A stretch of DNA of 64,000 nucleotides from Flavobacteriaceae bacterium (GTDB lineage: Bacteria; Bacteroidota; Bacteroidia; Flavobacteriales; Flavobacteriaceae): positions 1 through 64,000 of the forward strand of contig JALRBW010000006.1 of the NCBI GenBank assembly GCA_023257625.1. Reading direction: 5' to 3'. The first letter of the stretch is position 1. Each line of letters begins with the position of its first letter. Of this stretch, positions 1-8,043 are shown piece after piece. The position numbers were made by a program, and so were the translations under genes. Under the pieces are notes generated by a model. It had not been told where the DNA came from. It saw nothing but the letters and a program-made list of their open reading frames with translations, and ran no database searches.

Positions 1-341
1 GAATGGAAACCAGCATCAGATAAAATTGGATTCCAGTGGGTTTTAAATTGATATTCAACTAAAGCTTCATTAAGAACAAAATCTAACAATGAATATGAAA
101 TTTGATCCTCTTCATTTAATAAACTATAATTGAGAGAATTGAGTTCATTTTTCAATGAATCACAAAATTGAGCATACTGTTCAAATCTTTCCTCTCTAAA
201 ATCCCCCAACGGAAATTCTTCATAATCCGAATGCTCATAACTTTCATAAGTTTTTATAATAGTTGATAGCTTATTATCTTCTGTTGGAGATTGACACATA
301 ATCCAAAAAAGGCTGCCAAAAGTGATTAAAAATTTAGTCAT
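1..341 (-). CDS. DUF885 family protein, N-terminal part (cut by window edge)
   Basis: The minus-strand reading frame opens with ATG at 341-339 and runs off the left edge, so only about 113 residues are visible. They begin with a short hydrophobic stretch (TKFLITFGSLFWIMC) that may be a lipoprotein or signal sequence. An acidic region follows, ending in SYSLLDFVLNEA and NPILSDAGFH. That arrangement resembles the N-terminus of secreted DUF885 proteins, many of which are predicted zinc-dependent peptidases; the catalytic HExxH part would lie outside the window. The start is 4 bases after the stop of the amidohydrolase at 346-1959, so the two are probably co-transcribed and may both act on peptides or acyl-amino acids. 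The family call is from recognition of the N-terminal pattern only. Confidence 0.6.
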   Translation of the reverse strand, partial: MTKFLITFGSLFWIMCQSPTEDNKLSTIIKTYESYEHSDYEEFPLGDFREERFEQYAQFCDSLKNELNSLNYSLLNEEDQISYSLLDFVLNEALVEYQFKTHWNPILSDAGFH

Positions 342-345
342 TATA

Positions 346-1959
346 TTAATTCATTTTGGTGACACCTGGGCCAGTTACAAAGACACCTGGGAAATTGTTT
401 GTATGCTCTCCATTTTCTAGTACTTGTGTACCATTAACCCACACATGTAGTATACCCTCTGCAAGTTGCAAAGGGTTTTCAAAAGTAGCCTTATCATTAA
501 CGGTTTCAGGATCAAAAATTACGATGTCAGCAAAATAACCTTCTTTTAGCAAACCACGGTCTGTAAGCCCTAAGTTTGAGGCAGGAAAACCACTTAATTT
601 TCGAACAGCTTCTTCTAATGAAATTAAATTTTCATCTCTACTGTATTTGCCCAAAACGCGTATAAAACTTCCGTAGGCACGGGGATGTGTGCGAAATCCT
701 TCTTCAGGATATGAATAGGTACCTGCGTCTGAACAAAAAGATATCCAGGGTAGTGCCACTTTTTTTCGAATATTTTCTTCACTCATACTGAAGTAAATGC
801 ATTGAATTCGACTATCGTCTTCAATTATTAAATCTATTATGGCTTCCTCTGGCAATTGCTTTCTCATTTTTGCAGCTTCTGCTATGGTCTTTCCTTGGTA
901 TTTTTCTGCCATTTCTGGGGTATTAAAACCTACCATTAAAATTTCCTCAGGGGGTTGCTGTTTTAATTCTTTTCTGATGTCTTCCAAAAGGCGTTTACGG
1001 GCAATAGGTTCTTGCATACGGTTAATCCAAGCTCTGTGTCCGCCTTCTTGAACCCAAGTGGGTATTACCCCCGTTAGCCCTGTAGAACTTGCAGGATAGG
1101 TATACATATCAGCAGTTATTTTTAACCCTTCCATTTGTGCTTTTTCTACCCGTAAAATGATACTATCTAATAAATGCCAGTTTGGTTTTCTAGAAGCTTT
1201 AAGATGATAGATTTCGGCAGGAAGATTTGCTTCTTTGGCAATGGTTATAAGTTCTTCTAATGCCTCTAAAACTCGATGATCTTCGTTACGCATGTGCGAA
1301 ATATACATACCACCATTTTCTCCTGCAATTTTGTTTAGTGCAATTAATTCTGCAGTATCTGCATAATCTCCAGGGGCATAAATTAATGATGAACCTATAC
1401 CCATCGCACCCTCTTCCATAGCAGTTTTTACTGTTTTTTGCATTTCAGAAAGTTCCTCAGGTGTTGCTTTTCGATTGGCATAACCAATATGGTTAATTCG
1501 AACTGTTGCTGCACCTAAAAAAGAAGCAATGTTGGTTGAAATTTTATTGTCTTCTAGTTTTTTCATGGCCTCTCCAAATGAAAAATATCCATTCTCCCCC
1601 TTAAGTCCAACAGGACCTGGTGAGGTTCCTTCGCCAAATACCTCTAGAGTAACTCCTTGTTTAAGATCGCTTAATGAGCGTCCATCCATCAATAAGGCTT
1701 CGTAACCCCAGCTTAACATGTTTATAAATCCAGGGGATACTGCTTTACCTTCAACGTCATGTTTTATATCAGCTTTAAATTGTTTTGGGGGCCCTACATA
1801 AAAAATTTTTTTTTCTTTAATAGCTATTGTCCCAATGTAAGAGGGATTGCCACTTCCATCGTAAATTCTTCCATTTTGAATAACAATATCACATTGTGGA
1901 AGCTCAGAACAATTAAAAAAATACAAAAAGGAAAAAATGAAAATGAACCCTCGAAACAT
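346..1959 (-). CDS. D-aminoacylase-like amidohydrolase lipoprotein with altered metal site
   Basis: This 537-residue protein has the layout of N-acyl-D-amino-acid deacylases, TIM-barrel amidohydrolases. A lipoprotein signal ends in FFNC (Cys17), so it is probably membrane anchored. Visible family elements are the opening strand DIVIQNGRIYDGSG, HMRNEDH and the IYHLKAS His in the barrel, and the C-terminal CSDAG, HPRAYGSFIRVLG and GYFADIVIFD segments. The usual metal-binding PGFIDxHxH is replaced by PGFINMLSW (residues 76-84), with Leu and Trp where the two His should be, and the usual GNCG loop reads GEGT. I recall flavobacterial relatives with this same PGFINMLSW form, so it may be a subfamily trait rather than decay; the frame is otherwise intact. 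The likely substrate is an N-acylated amino acid or dipeptide, but this is inferred. Confidence 0.8.
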   Translation of the reverse strand: MFRGFIFIFSFLYFFNCSELPQCDIVIQNGRIYDGSGNPSYIGTIAIKEKKIFYVGPPKQFKADIKHDVEGKAVSPGFINMLSWGYEALLMDGRSLSDLKQGVTLEVFGEGTSPGPVGLKGENGYFSFGEAMKKLEDNKISTNIASFLGAATVRINHIGYANRKATPEELSEMQKTVKTAMEEGAMGIGSSLIYAPGDYADTAELIALNKIAGENGGMYISHMRNEDHRVLEALEELITIAKEANLPAEIYHLKASRKPNWHLLDSIILRVEKAQMEGLKITADMYTYPASSTGLTGVIPTWVQEGGHRAWINRMQEPIARKRLLEDIRKELKQQPPEEILMVGFNTPEMAEKYQGKTIAEAAKMRKQLPEEAIIDLIIEDDSRIQCIYFSMSEENIRKKVALPWISFCSDAGTYSYPEEGFRTHPRAYGSFIRVLGKYSRDENLISLEEAVRKLSGFPASNLGLTDRGLLKEGYFADIVIFDPETVNDKATFENPLQLAEGILHVWVNGTQVLENGEHTNNFPGVFVTGPGVTKMN

Positions 1960-1996
1960 AATTAAATTTTATATCAAGGTACAAATTTGGATTAAA

Positions 1997-2746
1997 TCAA
2001 GTTTTTTTTCGATTTAAATCAAATAACTTAAATTTTATATCGTCAAGCCCTTCATCATCAAAAGGATATTCCATTTGATCTTGAATATTATAGAGGGAAA
2101 TTAAAATAAATTCACTTAAAATTACAATGAAAAAAGTAAGCCAATTAGGATTGTCAACGCCGATTTTATTTATGATAGTAGGGGTATACACTACAGGGAA
2201 AATATAAATAAATATCAAGCAGTAAGCCTTCAAACTAATTGGTGTTCGGTGTGAATGAATAGCAAAAAGATTGTCTGAACTTTCAATGACATCCTTTAAA
2301 AATCTAAAAATTTTATCTCGATTACCACCGCTAATTTTTTCAGGTCTTTTTTCGATAAAAGAATAAAGAGAATTCATTTTTTGATCAAATTCTGCTGTAT
2401 TATCTTCATCTGATGATTTTAGTTGAGCAAATAAGCTATCATTTATATCTGACATAAAAGAATTTACTTCCTTTTTTTCTTCTTCCTTTAATTTATCATT
2501 AAAAACAAGCAGATTTTGAACTGTTTTTAATGAAGCACTAAAGCGACTTAAATGCTCCATTGCTTTTTCTCTTCTTCTAAACGCACCACGAATTGTGAAT
2601 ACAAGTGGAAAAATGATCGCAATACTCATCAACGTTAGATCAATATTATATACCACTTTAAAATCATATGCAATAAAGGGAATTAAAAAAGAGAGACCTA
2701 AAGTTATGAAGGTCCTATAATTGATTATTATAAGGTATCTTGACAT
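1997..2746 (-). CDS. membrane protein, bestrophin-like
   Basis: The 249-residue product has two hydrophobic segments near the N-terminus (about residues 12-30 and 36-52). A charged cytoplasmic stretch rich in Lys/Glu follows (about 55-160). Two more hydrophobic segments lie at about 170-190 and 203-222. The tail (NIQDQMEYPFDDEGLDDI) recalls the post-membrane segment of bestrophin-like anion channels, where an acidic helix with an ENPF-type motif closes the channel domain. The protein is shorter than typical bacterial bestrophins and the resemblance is limited, so a channel role is only a suggestion. It is transcribed divergently from the secreted protein at 2789. Confidence 0.45.
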   Translation of the reverse strand: MSRYLIIINYRTFITLGLSFLIPFIAYDFKVVYNIDLTLMSIAIIFPLVFTIRGAFRRREKAMEHLSRFSASLKTVQNLLVFNDKLKEEEKKEVNSFMSDINDSLFAQLKSSDEDNTAEFDQKMNSLYSFIEKRPEKISGGNRDKIFRFLKDVIESSDNLFAIHSHRTPISLKAYCLIFIYIFPVVYTPTIINKIGVDNPNWLTFFIVILSEFILISLYNIQDQMEYPFDDEGLDDIKFKLFDLNRKKT

Positions 2747-2788
2747 AAGTGCAATTTCTTATATTTGAGTAAATTTATCTACTATATC

Positions 2789-3808
2789 ATGAAGAACCAA
2801 AGATTATTTCTTTTAATTTTTTTTATTTCTAATTTAGTTTTAGCCCAAAAGGCTCAGAAATCTGATTTACTTTTCGAAGAACAAACTCCACTTCAAATAA
2901 AATTAAATTACTCTAATAAAGACATGAATCGTAATACAGATGATTCTACATTTATTAAAACAGACATGGGTTATTTTCATAATGAAAAATGGTCTTCCAT
3001 TGAAGTTGATTTAAGGGCAAGAGGAAATTTTAGACGAAATGAATGTTATTTCCCTCCCATTAAAATGAAAATTAAAAAAGAACATTATAAAGAGACTCTT
3101 TTTGATGGAAACAAAACAATGAAGTTGGTATTACCATGTAAGTTAGAAAATGAAAATAATGACAATATTTTACAAGAATTCATAGCGTATAAAATATATG
3201 AAAAAATTTCTCCGTATCACTTTAAAACTAGACTTGTAGCTATTGATTTTACTGAACCTAATGGGAAAAATGAAAAGAAATTTCAATTAAAGGGATTTCT
3301 GATAGAAGATGATAAGCGAGTTGCGGAGCGACATGAAGGTAAAGTTTTTGAACGTTATATTCATCCCATGGCGATGGATCATTTAACATCAGTTCAAAAT
3401 GCTTTTTTTCAATATTTATTAGGGAATACAGATTTTTCTGTGGCTTACCAGCATAACGGTAAATTACTTTATATAGATAAAAAAATAATTCCTCTTCCCT
3501 ATGATTTTGATATGTCAGGCTGGGTTGACCCTAGCTATGCAACTGTAAATGAATCTTTAGGAATTAATTCGGTTAAAGATCGTGTTTACCGAGGATTTTC
3601 ACGTGACAGAATCTATTTCAATCAAGTTAGAAAGGAATTTTTAGATAAAAAAGAAGATTTGATTAATTTGGTTGCATCTTACTCCTCGCAATTTGAAAAT
3701 ACAAAGGAATTTGAATCAATACAAGATTTCATTGTATCATTCTATCAAGTGATTGAAGATGAAACTTCTTTTGAAAAAGAAATTGTAGCCAAGGCTCGAA
3801 CAAAATAA
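2789..3808 (+). CDS. secreted protein, CotH-kinase-like
   Basis: The start is placed at ATG 2789 rather than the upstream TTG at 2765, because it puts a classical signal peptide (KNQRLFLLIFFISNLVLAQ) at the N-terminus of a 339-residue protein. The mature part contains the segments RARGNFRRNECYFPPIKM, KLVLPCK, FFQYLLGNTDFS and LPYDFDMSGWV. This order of a positively charged strand, an NTD motif and a late D-F-D motif resembles the CotH/atypical-kinase fold seen in secreted Bacteroidota proteins. Substrate and activity are unknown. It ends directly against the convergent alkaline phosphatase gene, with no bases between the two stop codons. Confidence 0.5.
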   Translation: MKNQRLFLLIFFISNLVLAQKAQKSDLLFEEQTPLQIKLNYSNKDMNRNTDDSTFIKTDMGYFHNEKWSSIEVDLRARGNFRRNECYFPPIKMKIKKEHYKETLFDGNKTMKLVLPCKLENENNDNILQEFIAYKIYEKISPYHFKTRLVAIDFTEPNGKNEKKFQLKGFLIEDDKRVAERHEGKVFERYIHPMAMDHLTSVQNAFFQYLLGNTDFSVAYQHNGKLLYIDKKIIPLPYDFDMSGWVDPSYATVNESLGINSVKDRVYRGFSRDRIYFNQVRKEFLDKKEDLINLVASYSSQFENTKEFESIQDFIVSFYQVIEDETSFEKEIVAKARTK

Positions 3809-4858
3809 TTAAGGAGTAACTGCTTGCTTCATTTTATCGAAAATTGCAGTATTTTCATAGATACCCGAAAACAAATTTGAATGGGGTCCATAACTAAACA
3901 CGGGTACCATAGTACCTGAATGTCCTTTGGTGCTGAAAGTTCCCTTTACTCTTCCCTTACTAACATTTCCACCAATTAGACTAAGACCTCCAGTTTCATG
4001 ATCTGCAGTAACAATTACAAGGGTATTTCCATCCTTTTTTGCAAACTCTAGCACTTTTTTTATGGCTCTATCAAATTCTTGAAATTCTGACAGCATATAA
4101 TCTAAATTATTATCATGGCTTCCCCAATCGATTTGTGATCCTTCTATCATCATAAAAAAAGGAGAATTTTTTGAAGAAATTTTTTGAAGACTTATTTCAA
4201 CTAAAGATTCCAAACCAGGACTTCTTCCATTCGTTAAAGTCGGTGGCTCATCGGAATAGGTAAAGTATCCTATTTTATCAGACATTGATTTTTCAAATTC
4301 TTTTAAACTAGTTACAAATTCGTAACCTTTCATTTCCTTGAGTAAATTCCTACCATCTTCTCGACTCTCAAAATGTTTTTTACCCCCACCTATAAAGAGA
4401 TCTACATTATGTTCGCTAAGCTGAAGTGCAATATCTTGGTACTGACTTCTAGCGGGAACTTTCGCATAAAATGAAGCAGGTGTAGCATGAACAATACTTG
4501 AGGTAGCAAGTAGCGCTGTATAATACCCCATAGCATTACAATGCTCTAAAATACTCATTTGAGGAATGTTTTGACTATCGATGCCTAAAACTCCATTTAA
4601 CGTTTTGTATCCTGTTGCCATAGCAGTTCCGCTGGCTGCAGAGTCTGTAACAATTTGATCTGAAGAATATGTTTTGGACAACCCTACAAATTCAAATTCT
4701 TCAAGGGCAGTAGCATTATTATTTGCATACATTCCAGAACTAATTTGAGTAAGCCCCATACCGTCTCCAATCATCAAAATGATATTTGTATGTTTTTGAT
4801 TTTGACTATAACTGCTAAAAACTATTAAAAGTAAAAAATGTGAAAATTTAAGTCTCAT
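3809..4858 (-). CDS. alkaline phosphatase
   Basis: The protein (349 residues) starts with a signal peptide (RLKFSHFLLLIVFSSYS) and is presumably periplasmic, hydrolysing phosphate monoesters. The first metal ligand lies in IILMIGDGMG, the catalytic Ser in VTDSAASGTAMATG, further metal ligands in EGSQIDWGSHDN and TADHETGG, and the late His in TKGHSGTMVPVFSYGP. All core ligands of the PhoA family are therefore present. It is about 120 residues shorter than the E. coli enzyme, lacking surface insertions, which is common in Bacteroidota homologues. No Pho-box is recognisable upstream. It stands alone between a convergent and a divergent neighbour. Confidence 0.93.
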   Translation of the reverse strand: MRLKFSHFLLLIVFSSYSQNQKHTNIILMIGDGMGLTQISSGMYANNNATALEEFEFVGLSKTYSSDQIVTDSAASGTAMATGYKTLNGVLGIDSQNIPQMSILEHCNAMGYYTALLATSSIVHATPASFYAKVPARSQYQDIALQLSEHNVDLFIGGGKKHFESREDGRNLLKEMKGYEFVTSLKEFEKSMSDKIGYFTYSDEPPTLTNGRSPGLESLVEISLQKISSKNSPFFMMIEGSQIDWGSHDNNLDYMLSEFQEFDRAIKKVLEFAKKDGNTLVIVTADHETGGLSLIGGNVSKGRVKGTFSTKGHSGTMVPVFSYGPHSNLFSGIYENTAIFDKMKQAVTP

Positions 4859-4943
4859 AGAATTTAAAAAATAGAATCAAATATACAATTCCCAACCTCA
4901 TGATTTTCAATCTTAGCTCATTTTCTTTCTGTATTCAAATACG

Positions 4944-4951
4944 TACCTTTA
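4944..4951 (+). promoter_or_regulatory. candidate -7 box (TACCTTTA) for the polysaccharide locus
   Basis: TACCTTTA fits the Bacteroidota TAnnTTTG element with one change at the last base. It lies inside the longest frame of the Stealth gene and 17 bases before an in-frame TTG, which argues that translation starts at 4969. No convincing upstream TTTG is visible, so the assignment is tentative. Confidence 0.35.
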
Positions 4952-4968
4952 AACCTCAATTTAATGAA

Positions 4969-5961
4969 TTGAAAAATGTAAGTAACAAACCGATTGATAT
5001 AGTCATTGCTTGGGTAGATGGAGAGGATCCTGTGCTGAAAAAAAAGCGAATGAAATACCTTCAGAATTACCAGTCTAAAGGCGTTTCTGGAGCTGCCCCC
5101 ACGCGATTTCGTTCCTTAAAAGAAATCGAATATTGTGTTCTTTCCATCTTTAGATTTGCTCCTTTTGTTCGCAATGTATTTATCGTAACCGATCAACAAG
5201 ATCCCAAAGTTGATGCCGTTGTAAAAAACTATTTTCCAGACCGTTTAAAAGACATTAGAATTGTTGATCATCAAGAAATATTTGCAGATTTTGAAGCTTT
5301 TTTACCCACCTTCAACAGTATTTGTATAAGTAATATGATTTGGCGTATCAACGGATTAGCGGAACATTTTGTGTATTTCAATGATGATATTTTTTTAACA
5401 CAACCCATTCACCCTACAGACTGGTTTGAAGGTGATTTTCCTGTTTTAAGAGGCAAATGGGTAGCCAGCCCTTATGAGCGTTTACTTTGGGATTGGATAA
5501 AACAAAAAGCCATGCCCAAAAGGTACGCTTCCTTAACAGCTTCTTTTCAAGTAAATCAATGGCGCGCATCAGCAATGTTAGGCTTTAAGGGTATTTATTT
5601 TCGATCAGGGCACACCCCTCTTGCCTTAAAAAAAAGCACCTTAGCGCACTATTTTCATAACCATCCAGAAATTTTAAAAGAAAACATTTCCCATCGTTTT
5701 CGGCATTACAGTCAATTCAATACTGTGGCTTTGGCGAATCATTTGGAAATTCAAAAAGGGAATCCCATTCGGCGTTCCCCAAAAGCTCTCTATATTCAAC
5801 CACATAATCGAAAAGAAAACTATGTTGCCCGAAAAATGAAATTACTTGAGTCAGATTCAAAATATCTTTTTGTTTGCATTCAAAGTTTGGATTTAGCTAG
5901 GGAGTCCGTTCAAAAAAATACATTTTTGCTGCTAGACAGATTAATAAAACTCAAATCATGA
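4969..5961 (+). CDS. Stealth-family capsular polysaccharide phosphotransferase
   Basis: Stealth proteins transfer sugar-phosphate from a nucleotide sugar onto a growing cell-surface polysaccharide, making phosphodiester-linked polymers. Visible conserved regions are CR1 (PIDIVIAWVDGEDP), CR2 (RFRSLKEIEYCVLSIFRFAP followed by VRNVFIVTDQQ), and a downstream YFNDDIFLTQP metal/donor motif. A TTG start at 4969 gives 330 residues beginning just before CR1, as usual. The frame is open up to ATG 4900, which would add 23 unremarkable residues. The stop overlaps the start of the next gene by 4 bases (ATGA), so the two are translationally coupled. Confidence 0.85.
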   Translation: MKNVSNKPIDIVIAWVDGEDPVLKKKRMKYLQNYQSKGVSGAAPTRFRSLKEIEYCVLSIFRFAPFVRNVFIVTDQQDPKVDAVVKNYFPDRLKDIRIVDHQEIFADFEAFLPTFNSICISNMIWRINGLAEHFVYFNDDIFLTQPIHPTDWFEGDFPVLRGKWVASPYERLLWDWIKQKAMPKRYASLTASFQVNQWRASAMLGFKGIYFRSGHTPLALKKSTLAHYFHNHPEILKENISHRFRHYSQFNTVALANHLEIQKGNPIRRSPKALYIQPHNRKENYVARKMKLLESDSKYLFVCIQSLDLARESVQKNTFLLLDRLIKLKS

Positions 5962-6800
5962 ATCAAAAAGGAAATAAAATGGCCGTGATTTCCATGGCGC
6001 GGAATGCTCCTCATTTTGTTTCAAAATGGATTTCGTATTATGGTAGCCAATTCGGGTTTGAACATTTGTATTTGTTTCTCGATGGATTAGAGCAACCCTT
6101 ACCTGAAAATGCAGATCGAATTCATTGTTTTCAAATTCCACATAAACCCTTATCTCGAACACGTGGAGATAAGGAACGCGCAAAAAAAATCTCAACCTTT
6201 GCACATACGCTATTTGAAAAATACGATGGGGTAATTGCTCTTGATATTGATGAATTTTTAGTTGTCGATCCTAAAGTAAATATAACCCTACACGATTATC
6301 TAGTCAATCAAAAACAACACCCGTCCTTATCTGCTCTTGGGGTTGATGTTATTCAACATCCCAAAAATGAAAAACAAATCAATTGGGGAAAGCCTGTTTT
6401 ATCCCAACGCTCTTATGCATTATTGTCTGATAGATATACTAAACCTATAGTTGCTTTCCAGCCAGTCCAATGGGGAGCTGGATTTCATCGAATTAAAGGG
6501 AAAGACTTTACAATTGATTCCCATCTCTATCTCTTTCATTTAGGAGCAGCAGATTTATCCCTTTCTGAAAAAAAACTTCATGATCAAGAAATGGTTAAGG
6601 AAGGATGGAAAGGCCATTTAAAGCGAAGGGCAAAATCAGCTCAACAAATTCAACTCTTAGACCCTCAAGGCGAAGATCATATGAAACAGGCACAGCAATA
6701 TTTTTCAAAAAACAGAAAATGGTATGCTTGGAACAAACCCGCCCCTCTAAAAATCAATACTTTAATTGAAATTCCCAAACGTTTTAAAACAGTTCTGTAA
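5958..6800 (+). CDS. glycosyltransferase, GT2-like (Glyco_tranf_2_4 type)
   Basis: The 280-residue protein opens with AVISMARNAPHFVSKWISYY, typical of glycosyltransferases that begin with a 'news from an elsewhere-facing helix' nucleotide-binding strand. It continues with a donor-site DIDEF motif (VIALDIDEFLV, about residues 93-103). Later HRIKGKDF and LYLFHLGAAD match the C-terminal half of Glyco_tranf_2_4 proteins. It has no membrane segment and is probably cytoplasmic. It overlaps the Stealth gene by 4 bases, so it likely acts on the same surface glycan. Donor and acceptor cannot be told from sequence. Confidence 0.75.
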   Translation: MNQKGNKMAVISMARNAPHFVSKWISYYGSQFGFEHLYLFLDGLEQPLPENADRIHCFQIPHKPLSRTRGDKERAKKISTFAHTLFEKYDGVIALDIDEFLVVDPKVNITLHDYLVNQKQHPSLSALGVDVIQHPKNEKQINWGKPVLSQRSYALLSDRYTKPIVAFQPVQWGAGFHRIKGKDFTIDSHLYLFHLGAADLSLSEKKLHDQEMVKEGWKGHLKRRAKSAQQIQLLDPQGEDHMKQAQQYFSKNRKWYAWNKPAPLKINTLIEIPKRFKTVL

Positions 6801-6810
6801 ACATTCCATC

Positions 6811-6818
6811 TATCTTTG
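6811..6818 (+). promoter_or_regulatory. candidate -7 box (TATCTTTG)
   Basis: TATCTTTG is an exact match to TAnnTTTG. It sits 31 bases before the GTG start of the DegT aminotransferase, in the 49-base gap after the glycosyltransferase. It suggests a separate promoter for the aminotransferase in addition to read-through. A clear -33 TTTG is not seen. Confidence 0.4.
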
Positions 6819-6849
6819 TTTTGCTATTTAAAACCTAAATGTATTTGAC

Positions 6850-7986
6850 GTGAAAAAAATCCAAATGGTAGACTTGAAAGGGCAATACGATTTTATAAAA
6901 GATGAAATTGACCAAGCACTTGATGATGTTTTTCAAACGACGTCATTTATTAATGGCATTGCGGTTCAAGAGTTTCAATCGAATTTAGAACACTATTTGG
7001 GTGTAAAACACGTTATCCCTTGCGCAAACGGAACAGATGCTTTACAAATTGCATTAATGAGTTTATCCCTTTCTTCTGGTGATGAAGTCATAACACCAAA
7101 TTTCACCTTTGCTGCTACTGTTGAGGTTATTGCACTACTTAAATTAAAACCTATTTTAGTTGATGTTGACCCTAAAACATTTATGTTAAATGTTGATGAA
7201 GTAGAAAAAGCATTAACAGCTAAAACAAAAGTGATTTTACCCGTTCATTTGTTTGGTCAATGTGCCCCAATGGAATCACTTTTAGCTTTAGCTAAAAAAC
7301 ATAAAATCTATGTCTTAGAGGATAACGCGCAAGCTTTAGGAGCCGTTTATACACTTTCTAACGGTAAAAAAGCAAAAGCAGGTACTTTAGGTCATATAGG
7401 AGCTACTTCTTTTTTCCCTTCAAAAAATTTAGGTGCCTACGGAGATGGAGGGGCAATTTTTACAAATGATGATGATTTGGCACATCATCTAAGAGGAATT
7501 GTAAATCATGGAATGTACAAACGGTATCATCATGATGTTGTGGGTGTAAACTCTCGTTTAGATTCTTTTCAAGCAGCTGTTTTAAATGTGAAATTAAAAT
7601 ATTTAGATTTTTACAACGAAAAAAGAAAAACAGCAGCACTACACTACAATAAAGCATTTGCTCAATCGGATACTCTGATAACACCACACAGAGAAGGTGA
7701 ATGTGATAGCCATGTATATCACCAATATACATTACAGATTAAAAAAGGAAACCGAGATAAATTAGTGCAATATCTTGAAAATCAGGGAATACCTTGTGGT
7801 GTGTATTATCCCATTCCACTTCATCAACAAAAAGCTTACGCTGACCCATTAGTAGAAGATTCCAAATTCCCAAATACTATTCAATTATGTAAGGAGGTAA
7901 TTTCATTACCTATGCATACAGAATTAACTTTAGATCAAATTGAATTCATTTCAAAACAAATACTTTCTTTTGTCAATAATGTATAA
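6850..7986 (+). CDS. DegT/DnrJ/EryC1 sugar aminotransferase (WbpE-like)
   Basis: PLP-dependent aminotransferases of this family convert a keto nucleotide sugar to an amino sugar for surface glycans. The protein (378 residues, GTG start giving MKKIQMVDLKGQY) shows CANGTDALQIALM, FTFAATVEVIALLKLKP, VHLFGQCAPM and DNAQALGA. The PLP Lys is in TSFFPSKNLGAYGDGG, followed by VGVNSRLDSFQAA. The pattern is close to WbpE, the UDP-3-keto-GlcNAcA aminotransferase, as I remember it. It follows the Stealth and glycosyltransferase genes, so it probably supplies an amino sugar to the same polymer. The exact sugar is not certain. Confidence 0.88.
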   Translation: MKKIQMVDLKGQYDFIKDEIDQALDDVFQTTSFINGIAVQEFQSNLEHYLGVKHVIPCANGTDALQIALMSLSLSSGDEVITPNFTFAATVEVIALLKLKPILVDVDPKTFMLNVDEVEKALTAKTKVILPVHLFGQCAPMESLLALAKKHKIYVLEDNAQALGAVYTLSNGKKAKAGTLGHIGATSFFPSKNLGAYGDGGAIFTNDDDLAHHLRGIVNHGMYKRYHHDVVGVNSRLDSFQAAVLNVKLKYLDFYNEKRKTAALHYNKAFAQSDTLITPHREGECDSHVYHQYTLQIKKGNRDKLVQYLENQGIPCGVYYPIPLHQQKAYADPLVEDSKFPNTIQLCKEVISLPMHTELTLDQIEFISKQILSFVNNV

Positions 7987-8043
7987 TTCTTTTCTTTTAC
8001 ACTTCATCAATTACAACTATCTTCCTTTAATTAAAATTCGATC

